64,000 nt of DNA from Anaerococcus degeneri. Lineage in GTDB: Bacteria > Bacillota > Clostridia > Tissierellales > Peptoniphilaceae. Shown here piece after piece: positions 59,183 to 64,000 of this stretch. The notes below the pieces were generated by a model. That model did no database searches and was not told the origin of the DNA. It saw only the letters and a list, made by a program, of their open reading frames with translations. The stretch's first letter is position 1. Each line of letters begins with the position of its first letter. A program made the position numbers and the translations under genes. The stretch covers positions 62,001-126,000 of the forward strand of contig NZ_JAGGLO010000004.1 in NCBI RefSeq assembly GCF_017874475.1. Reading direction: 5' to 3'.

Positions 59183-59466
59183 TGCTTTTCTTCCTTATCC
59201 AATCTATAATCTTCAATCCTGCTAAAGACTCCTAAATAATCTTCTGATCGGTCTATGTGTGTAAAGAATTTTCTTAAAGTCTTTACCTCTTCTACATAGG
59301 CTTTTGTTTTGTCAAAATCGTAATCAAATTCCGCAAGTAGTATAGGTATCTTTTCTTTAAGCCTTATTTCTTCATCTACTAAAAGGCCGTGTATGAGGTT
59401 TACTGAATATTCGCTTATATCGAATCCCATTCTTTTTACTTCTATGTTTTTTTGTGTATCTTCCAT
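59170..59466 (-). CDS. Hypothetical early phage protein
   Basis: A 98-residue acidic, helical protein (MEDTQKNIEVKRMGFDISEY ...). No family recognised. It overlaps the MazG fusion gene by 13 nt and so is probably translated with it. Confidence 0.65.
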   Translation of the reverse strand: MEDTQKNIEVKRMGFDISEYSVNLIHGLLVDEEIRLKEKIPILLAEFDYDFDKTKAYVEEVKTLRKFFTHIDRSEDYLGVFSRIEDYRLDKEEKQCED

Positions 59467-59479
59467 CTTTGCCCCTTTC

Positions 59480-59614
59480 CTAAATTGCTACCTTTTCTTT
59501 CGCTTGGATCTCTTCTTTTTTCTCGATCTCTTTTACAATTACTTTTGCCCCCTCGGCCTTGCCGGAAAGCTCGTAAAGTTTTTTCAAGAATTTTTTTGCG
59601 TCAAACTCTTTCAT
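59480..59614 (-). CDS. 44-residue early phage protein
   Basis: A small Lys/Glu-rich helical product (MKEFDAKKFLKKLYELSGKA ... KEKVAI) with a strong GGGGGTC ribosome site 5 nt before its ATG. It fits neatly between its neighbours in the row of early genes. Function unknown. Confidence 0.65.
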   Translation of the reverse strand: MKEFDAKKFLKKLYELSGKAEGAKVIVKEIEKKEEIQAKEKVAI

Positions 59615-59630
59615 CTTTGACCCCCTGCCT

Positions 59631-59987
59631 TTAGCTAAATAAGCTTATCTGGCCGTCGTCTACTTTTGAAATTCGTAGCTTGTCGTTTTCTATATCCATT
59701 GCAAGGTCTTCTGTAATTGCAAAGTTCGAAGTAGAATCTGTCTTTTTGAGTGTTGACTCTACTTTGTAGTCAATTATCGGTCTTTTAAATAGCTTTATCT
59801 CGAAGTCGTCGGCGCTTCTTGGAATCTCTAGTTCCTTATTAGCCCCGCTTACATTGATCTTTAAAGTTATTTGGCCAGCTTCAAAATTACCCGCTGCAAT
59901 TTCTGTCATAACCTCGTACAATTTAGAATCCACTTGGAAAACTAAGTCGCCAAATATATTTTTATCCTCTATACTAAGCATTAGCAT
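59631..59987 (-). CDS. Hypothetical early phage protein
   Basis: A 118-residue protein (an ATG at 59981 is also possible) with alternating beta and charged segments (AGQITLKINVSGANKELEIP, QISLFS at the end). The C-terminal QISLF is similar to the clamp-binding motif (QxSLF) of bacterial sliding-clamp partners. That link is inference. It overlaps the next gene upstream by 14 nt. Confidence 0.6.
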   Translation of the reverse strand: MLMLSIEDKNIFGDLVFQVDSKLYEVMTEIAAGNFEAGQITLKINVSGANKELEIPRSADDFEIKLFKRPIIDYKVESTLKKTDSTSNFAITEDLAMDIENDKLRISKVDDGQISLFS

Positions 59988-60192
59988 TTTTGCCCCCTTT
60001 CTTTCCGCACTTTATGCAAATTGTAGTATCTTTTGGTAGCCTACTAGAAAAAATTCTTTTGCCCTTGGGCCTTATAATCTTGCCTTTTTTAAAATCATGC
60101 TTACAGGCTGCCTGGTGAAATTCTTTTTTTATGCTAATTTCCATTGGTCCTTCTTTGGTTAAGAAGGTAATTTTTTTGAAATTAGTATCCAT
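59974..60192 (-). CDS. Small Cys/Lys-rich early protein
   Basis: A 72-residue basic protein with CKH near residue 30 and CIKCGKKGG near 58, a possible zinc-binding knuckle. It overlaps both neighbours by 11-14 nt. No family recognised. Confidence 0.6.
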   Translation of the reverse strand: MDTNFKKITFLTKEGPMEISIKKEFHQAACKHDFKKGKIIRPKGKRIFSSRLPKDTTICIKCGKKGGKNANA

Positions 60193-60424
60193 AGCTTGCG
60201 ACTACCTTTACTTTTTCCGCCTTTAGATTTTTAACCCTGTAAATTTTGCCGTTAATATCTATAATGTGATAATTAAATTTATTGCTTTCTAGGATTTTTA
60301 TTTCGCTTTCTTCTGCTGTAAATCCGTATGTGTGGCCTAGTGCCATCTGGCAAATAACCTTAATATCTTTTAGGCTCCTGTCCTTGCACTTGCAATTCTT
60401 ACAACCCTTGCAATCATGCTTCAT
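60182..60424 (-). CDS. Small Cys-rich early protein
   Basis: An 80-residue protein opening with a tight Cys cluster (MKHDCKGCKNCKCKD), probably metal-binding, followed by a beta-rich domain. It overlaps the YopX-like gene by 4 nt. Function unknown. Confidence 0.62.
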   Translation of the reverse strand: MKHDCKGCKNCKCKDRSLKDIKVICQMALGHTYGFTAEESEIKILESNKFNYHIIDINGKIYRVKNLKAEKVKVVASYGY

Positions 60425-60825
60425 TTTTTCAATACTCCTTCGTATATGTTGCCTATTACTTCTATTTCTCCTGGGTCCTTATATTCAAAAAGATAGTGTG
60501 GCGGCTCGTCTACGCTCCAATCGTTGCCTTGTACCGTCCAAGCTAGAAAATCATTGCTCCAATAAACTATTACATTGTCTTCTAGGCTTCCATATCCTGC
60601 CTTGCTTTTATCTTTCCAATGTAAAATATCGCCTTCGTAAATCTCTTTGCCGTTCTTGTCTAAAATTCCTGTAAACCTCATTAGCTGAATGTGTTTAAAT
60701 TTCATTGAAAAGTCAAGCGATACTTTTTCGTAGCAAGTGATCTCTTCTAAGTGCCAATTTATACAACCGACGTTGTTTAGCATTTCGCAATTTAAGCTGT
60801 CCCAAGCCCTATATTTATCTATCAC
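60421..60825 (-). CDS. YopX-family protein
   Basis: A 134-residue protein with the YopX layout: YRAWDSLNCEMLNN at the start, LMRFTGILDKNGKEIYEGDILHW in the middle, and IEVIGNIYEGVL at the end. YopX proteins are widespread in Firmicute phages; their function is not known. Confidence 0.88.
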   Translation of the reverse strand: MIDKYRAWDSLNCEMLNNVGCINWHLEEITCYEKVSLDFSMKFKHIQLMRFTGILDKNGKEIYEGDILHWKDKSKAGYGSLEDNVIVYWSNDFLAWTVQGNDWSVDEPPHYLFEYKDPGEIEVIGNIYEGVLKK

Positions 60826-60840
60826 CTTTGCCCTTCCTTT

Positions 60841-61218
60841 CTAAATCTCTCCTATAAGTTTTCCTAGCATTTCTGCTTCTTCTTTATTTGCTGCTTCTTC
60901 AAGCTCTTTAAAGTAATTTTCTATGGCTTTTCTTATCTCTAAGTACCTTGGGTCCTTGTCCGCCCTAAATCTTTTTGCGTCAAGATCCATAAGCCCCAAG
61001 AAGTTTACTTTTTCGAATAATTCTTCGCCCCAAATATCGCTATATTGGGTTTTGAATTTCAATTCCTGGTATCTAGTGCCTACCATTCCTTGGATATTTA
61101 GGTAATGTAGGCCTCCATCTTCGCCTAGAATAAAAAGGTCGTGAAGATCTCCTATTATTTGGAAGCCTTCTTCTTCGTACTCGTCGGCTATTTTTAAAAG
61201 TGGTACATTTATAAGCAT
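60841..61218 (-). CDS. Hypothetical early phage protein
   Basis: A 125-residue protein (MLINVPLLKIADEYEEEGFQ ... LIGEI), acidic, with a helical C-terminal half. AAGGT precedes the ATG at 61218. A coiled-coil ORF from 61351 overlaps its first 146 nt in another frame. Confidence 0.65.
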   Translation of the reverse strand: MLINVPLLKIADEYEEEGFQIIGDLHDLFILGEDGGLHYLNIQGMVGTRYQELKFKTQYSDIWGEELFEKVNFLGLMDLDAKRFRADKDPRYLEIRKAIENYFKELEEAANKEEAEMLGKLIGEI

Positions 61219-61351
61219 TTCTTACCTTCTTATCTTTTCTAAAAGCCTTTATGATTTTATCGACAATTTCCCTTGCCTTTTCTATCAAAGCGTCTACTGC
61301 TTTGTCAAAGCTTTTTATAATCTCTAAAAGCCTTCTTTCTTCTTCACTCAT
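61073..61351 (-). CDS. Possible small coiled-coil ORF with long overlap
   Basis: The first 44 codons (MSEEERRLLEIIKSFDKAVD ... IIKAFRKDKK) look like a genuine helical phage protein and overlap the upstream stop (ATGAGTGA). The remaining 48 codons run through the next gene in another frame and read as a basic, non-natural-looking tail. Either the overlap is real or the gene has suffered a frameshift that removed its stop. Confidence 0.4.
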   Translation of the reverse strand: MSEEERRLLEIIKSFDKAVDALIEKAREIVDKIIKAFRKDKKVRNAYKCTTFKNSRRVRRRRLPNNRRSSRPFYSRRRWRPTLPKYPRNGRH

Positions 61352-61505
61352 TTTTCGCCCCTTTTTTATATCCTTTTGTTTTCATACAGTAGATACCGTC
61401 GCCCAAGTCCTCGACGTAGTAGCCTTTCTTTTTCCATTCTTTAACTAGCCTTATTTTCTCTTTAAAATCTCTATAAGGAATATATATAATTGTTACAGGT
61501 CGCAT
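61344..61505 (-). CDS. 53-residue early phage protein
   Basis: Short basic product (MRPVTIIYIPYRDFKEKIRL ... KGAKNE), ending with a stop that overlaps the next start by 8 nt. The pattern of a beta strand, a helix and YYVEDLGDGIYCMK suggests a small alpha/beta fold. No family recognised; its ribosome site is weak. Confidence 0.55.
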   Translation of the reverse strand: MRPVTIIYIPYRDFKEKIRLVKEWKKKGYYVEDLGDGIYCMKTKGYKKGAKNE

Positions 61506-61542
61506 TTTATCTTCGGGCGGCTTTTCTGCCGCCTTAACTCTT

Positions 61543-61809
61543 TTATAGTGCCTGCGCTTCTTTGCCTGCTAGGCTGGTGTTTTCTCCCATCATCTGCAAG
61601 CCTGCTAAAGTTCCCTTAATGTAATATTGCATTGCTATTCTTTTTTCTGTCGGAAGCTTTTCAACTTCTGAAAGTGTTTCTGCTACTGTCTTTAATTCGT
61701 CTTTGTCAATCTCTTCTACTTTGTTGTTTTTTTGGATTTTAACTTCCATAATCTCTTTTCCTTTCTTTTTCTCTTCGTTATTATTCCTAGTGGCTTCTAT
61801 CCTTTTCAT
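61543..61809 (-). CDS. Hypothetical early phage protein
   Basis: An 88-residue protein from the ATG at 61809 (AGGGGGCG before it), or 68 residues from the ATG at 61749, which also has a good ribosome site. The core LKTVAETLSEVEKLPTEKRIAMQYYIKGTLAGLQMM is helical and resembles small phage proteins near the repressor in Firmicute prophages. Function unknown. Confidence 0.6.
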   Translation of the reverse strand: MKRIEATRNNNEEKKKGKEIMEVKIQKNNKVEEIDKDELKTVAETLSEVEKLPTEKRIAMQYYIKGTLAGLQMMGENTSLAGKEAQAL

Positions 61810-61819
61810 CTTTCGCCCC

Positions 61820-62113
61820 CTATTCTTTAAAATTCATAAAGACGTTGCCGCCTTCGTTTGAGTAGCTGTTGAAGTTTTCCCTATAATCTCTTAATTCTTT
61901 TTCGCCTGCTTCTAAGGCTTTCATAGCTTCTTTTGCTTCTTCGTAGCTTTTAAATTGAATTTCTAGCCTTACTTGGTTGTCCGGGTTGGTAATTGTTTTA
62001 GGAAAAGCGGCTAAGGTGTCGCTATATCCGTAAACTTCCGGGAAATTTTCTGACCAATCCTCGATTTGAATATCAATTCCGCGTGGTGTCTTTGTTTTTT
62101 CTAATACTTGCAT
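61820..62113 (-). CDS. First gene of the leftward early operon
   Basis: A 97-residue acidic protein (MQVLEKTKTPRGIDIQIEDW ...). No family recognised. It is the first product of the early promoter at 62147-62175, the position where Cro, antirepressor or excisionase genes are often found, but no helix-turn-helix is evident in it. Confidence 0.6.
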   Translation of the reverse strand: MQVLEKTKTPRGIDIQIEDWSENFPEVYGYSDTLAAFPKTITNPDNQVRLEIQFKSYEEAKEAMKALEAGEKELRDYRENFNSYSNEGGNVFMNFKE

Positions 62114-62129
62114 TTTCTTTGCCCCCTTT

Positions 62130-62198
62130 TTGTTATCTCTGTGTCTATTATATAATTCTTTGTGTATTATGTCAAGTCTTTTTGTTATCTTTGTGTAC
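62130..62198. promoter_or_regulatory. Operator cluster of the lysogeny switch
   Basis: Three related sites in the divergent region: TTGTTATCTCTGTGT at 62130, TTCTTTGTGTA at 62157 and TTGTTATCTTTGTGTAC at 62182. The first and third share 14 of 15 bases. They overlap or flank the leftward promoter and resemble an OR/OL-type repressor array. Confidence 0.7.
62147..62175 (-). promoter_or_regulatory. Leftward early promoter
   Basis: Minus strand: TTGACA (62170-62175), 17-bp spacer and TATAAT (62147-62152), all consensus. The middle operator is inside the spacer, so repressor binding would block it. It drives the early genes toward rep. Confidence 0.88.
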
Positions 62199-62205
62199 TT
62201 TTTTA

Positions 62206-62234
62206 TTGATTTTATTTAAAATGTATTGTATAAT
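62206..62234 (+). promoter_or_regulatory. Repressor promoter
   Basis: Plus strand: TTGATT (62206-62211), 17 bp, TATAAT (62229-62234), then AAAGGGGG before the repressor ATG at 62257. The third operator ends 8 bp upstream of the -35. Confidence 0.8.
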
Positions 62235-62256
62235 AGTTTTTGAAAGGGGGTTATCA

Positions 62257-62889
62257 ATGAATAATCAAATACAATTATTAAGACAAGAACTTGGCTTAAC
62301 CATGGAAGAATTCGGAAAAAATCTTGGCGTTACACGATCTGCTATATCAAACATTGAAAATGGATATAGAAATCTAACCGAACAAATGATCTCTTCTATA
62401 TGCAACGCATATAATGTAAACGAAGATTGGTTAAGAAATGGAACTGGCGAAATGTTTGTAGAAAGTAGCGACTCGCTCATAGAAAAAATAGTGTCCGAAT
62501 TTCCACTAGATAAGCTAAGCCAAACTATTTTAAGAACTTATATTGAGTTAGAACCTAAAGAAAGAGAAGTCTTCAACCATGTAATGAAAATAATAGCCAA
62601 TAGCATTATGGAAGAAGGAAAAGAAAAGGCTAGAAATGGTGTAAATGATATTATCTTTAATTCAGCCGCTCCGGAAAAAGTAAAAAAAGATATGTACGGT
62701 AAGGCTGCTATGCTCTTTAATGAAGCTTTTCCATATACTGGATTCGGTAATACTGTTATACCGGGCTATGATGAAGAGGAAGAACTATCAGAAAAAGAAC
62801 AATACATGAAGATGGCGGACGAACTGTTCGACAAAGAAAAAGAACAGGAATCAAAATCCTCTTCTGCGAAAGAATCAGACGTGGGCTGA
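62257..62889 (+). CDS. CI-like phage repressor (XRE family)
   Basis: A 210-residue transcriptional regulator. Residues about 3-58 are an XRE helix-turn-helix (IQLLRQELGLTMEEFGKNLGVTRSAISNIENG, split here only by reading). The rest is helical and acidic, with no S24/LexA peptidase motif, so induction would not be by RecA-stimulated self-cleavage. I chose the ATG at 62257 because AAAGGGGG sits 9 nt upstream; the longer frame would run through the operators. It diverges from the early operon. Confidence 0.88.
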   Translation: MNNQIQLLRQELGLTMEEFGKNLGVTRSAISNIENGYRNLTEQMISSICNAYNVNEDWLRNGTGEMFVESSDSLIEKIVSEFPLDKLSQTILRTYIELEPKEREVFNHVMKIIANSIMEEGKEKARNGVNDIIFNSAAPEKVKKDMYGKAAMLFNEAFPYTGFGNTVIPGYDEEEELSEKEQYMKMADELFDKEKEQESKSSSAKESDVG

Positions 62890-62945
62890 AACCCTGGTAT
62901 GGTGAATATTAATTTTTAAAAATATATTAATGAAAGGTGTTTAAT

Positions 62946-63242
62946 ATGGGATTTTTTTCAAGCGGACAAAAAGCAATCGCACAAAGCATTTACGAAAAAG
63001 AAGTAAAGCCTAATTTATGCGAAAAAGACGGCTTCGTTCATATAATTATGATAAATTCTTTTTCAAAGTGGAATAATCAAATATTCTGTGTAGAAGATAA
63101 ATACACTAATCAAGTTGGCGAAATTGTAAACAGTATGCAAGCCGACGGCTACGAAATAGTAGATATAAAATTTACAACCTTGCAAAATCAAGGAATGTTT
63201 AAAGATGGCGAAGGCTTCAATACTTTAATAATGTATAAATAA
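62946..63242 (+). CDS. Hypothetical protein between repressor and integrase
   Basis: A 98-residue protein from the ATG at 62946 (MGFFSSGQKAIAQSIYEKEV), with AAAGG before it. The compact alpha/beta pattern (FVHIIMINSFSKWNNQIFCVEDKY, YEIVDIKFTTL) shows no membrane helix. Genes in this slot are expressed in the lysogen and often act in exclusion or immunity. The function is unknown. Confidence 0.7.
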   Translation: MGFFSSGQKAIAQSIYEKEVKPNLCEKDGFVHIIMINSFSKWNNQIFCVEDKYTNQVGEIVNSMQADGYEIVDIKFTTLQNQGMFKDGEGFNTLIMYK

Positions 63243-63246
63243 AAAA

Positions 63247-63288
63247 GCCATAAGGTGTTGGCGCACCATATGGCAAGGAAAGTTTTTT
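63247..63288 (+). terminator. Weak terminator or leader hairpin after the 98-residue gene
   Basis: GCCATA-A-GGTG / CACC-A-TATGGC hairpin (63247-63274), followed 8 nt later by six T residues (63283-63288). The gap between stem and T run makes it a poor terminator. Confidence 0.45.
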
Positions 63289-63321
63289 CATACCGCAAAG
63301 TAAGAAATTTATAAGGTCTTT

Positions 63322-63345
63322 CCGCTTATATTATACCATAAGCGG
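63322..63345 (+). repeat. Inverted repeat before the integrase gene
   Basis: CCGCTTAT-ATTATACC-ATAAGCGG, a perfect 8-bp repeat about 30 nt before the integrase start. It could be an operator or an RNA hairpin limiting integrase translation. Its left arm is complementary to ATAAGCGG in the small RNA at 26366-26373. Confidence 0.6.
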
Positions 63346-63374
63346 GCTGGCCTTTCCAATTAAGGGGGTCTTAA

Positions 63375-64000
63375 ATGGATATGGTAAGGGCCGCACTCTA
63401 TATAAGAGTATCGACGGAAGAACAAGTCCGCGAAGGCTATAGCGTAGACGCACAAAAAGAAAATCTGATCCGCTACGCAAAATTTAAAGGCTATACAGTA
63501 GTCGGCATATACGCCGACGAAGGTATAACCGCAAGAAAGAAATACACTAATAGAAAAGAATTCATGCGCCTACTTGACGACGTAGAAGCCGGCAAGATTG
63601 ATATAATCTTATTTATCAAGCTTGATAGATGGTTCCGTAACGTGGGCGACTACTACAAAGTTCAAGAAATCCTAGAAAGAAATAACGTAGGTTGGACGGC
63701 TACCACCGAAAATTACGATACAACCACCGCAAATGGTAGGCTTTATGTAAATATAAGGCTAGCTGTCGCCCAAGATGAAAGCGATAGGACAAGCGAACGT
63801 ATAAAATTTGTCTTTGATAAAAAAGTAAAAGATGGAGAAGCCATCTGGGGCAAGCCACCTTTTGGATACAAGATAAAAAATAAAATTCTAGTAAAAGACG
63901 AAGAAGTCGAAGACTTTATCAATGAATGTTTTGAAAATTACAAAGTTTTAAGAAGCATAAACGCCGTCGCAAAAACTATGAATCAGAAACATAATAAAAA
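63375..64000 (+). CDS. int: Large serine recombinase (phage integrase), C-terminus beyond window
   Basis: Site-specific recombinase that would have integrated the prophage. It starts MDMVRAALYIRVSTEEQVRE with the catalytic serine at residue 13. The resolvase domain continues with FIKLDRWFRNVGDYYKVQ and LAVAQDESDRTSERIKFVF, then enters the recombinase domain (GKPPFGYKI) before the window ends after about 208 codons. TAAGGGGG lies 7 nt before the ATG. Large serine integrases usually sit next to an att site, so the right junction should be within about 1-1.5 kb beyond the window. Confidence 0.93.
   Translation, partial: MDMVRAALYIRVSTEEQVREGYSVDAQKENLIRYAKFKGYTVVGIYADEGITARKKYTNRKEFMRLLDDVEAGKIDIILFIKLDRWFRNVGDYYKVQEILERNNVGWTATTENYDTTTANGRLYVNIRLAVAQDESDRTSERIKFVFDKKVKDGEAIWGKPPFGYKIKNKILVKDEEVEDFINECFENYKVLRSINAVAKTMNQKHNK

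Noticed and set aside
62083-62256. Hydrophobic N-terminal extension of the repressor
   Set aside because: It is the translated operator and promoter region; the strong ribosome site is before the ATG at 62257.
1-64000. tRNA, rRNA and insertion sequences
   Set aside because: I looked for cloverleaf, rRNA and transposase features and found none; att in a tRNA gene was also considered and is not supported by the left junction.

Overview
The window is a piece of an AT-rich, low-GC Gram-positive chromosome carrying most of a temperate phage. A four-cysteine (zinc type) ribosomal protein S14, the Firmicute-style S10-spc gene order, AGGAGG-type ribosome binding sites and the mix of uronate and TRAP genes suggest an anaerobic Firmicute, perhaps a Peptoniphilaceae member such as Anaerococcus. 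The taxon is inference from gene content only.

Positions 1-11100 hold the minus-strand ribosomal operon: rpsJ, rplC, rplD, rplW, rplB, rpsS, rplV, rpsC, rplP, rpmC, rpsQ, rplN, rplX, rplE, rpsN, rpsH, rplF, rplR, rpsE, rpmD, rplO, secY and the start of adk, read from a promoter near 11070-11098 through a hairpin-rich leader. A decayed fumarate-reductase-like flavoprotein gene (11257-12569, plus strand) follows, then a 2-keto-3-deoxygluconate permease.

Positions 13755-24306 look like one minus-strand uronate operon. It has a strong promoter, a LacI-family regulator flanked by palindromic operators, then uxaB, uxaA, uxaC, a cyclase-family protein, a ketopantoate-reductase-like protein, a YhcH/YiaL-family protein and a three-part TRAP transporter, closed by a hairpin. 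Beside it lie an intact 2-keto-3-deoxygluconate kinase and the 3' part of a second kinase gene. That second gene is cut at about 26000-26018 by the prophage.

From about 26000 past the right edge of the window is a prophage with a contractile tail (P2/Mu-type tail genes, lambda-type head genes) and a large serine integrase reading out of the right end. Reading leftward on the minus strand it has an early region of small genes, an HUH replication initiator with a DnaA-box origin, RecU, an ArpU-like late regulator, terminases, a DNA adenine methylase, portal, protease, decoration and capsid proteins, tail sheath and tube, a frameshifted tail chaperone, tape measure, baseplate, tail fibre, a diversity-generating retroelement, a lysis cassette, and small acidic accessory genes beside the left junction. 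The repressor and integrase read rightward from a divergent switch at 62114-62256.

The main discovery is a complete diversity-generating retroelement at 30246-33724: Avd, template repeat, reverse transcriptase and a target protein whose variable repeat lies in mid-protein. Template and variable repeat differ at nine positions in 93 bp, and all nine are template adenines. Other features worth testing are a 12-G tract inside the phage methylase (a phase-variation switch), a structured RNA with a perfect promoter beside the left junction, an operon of acidic small proteins under a 25-bp palindromic operator, a T TTT TTA frameshift site, an antisense RNA candidate upstream of rep, and a late promoter followed directly by a terminator.
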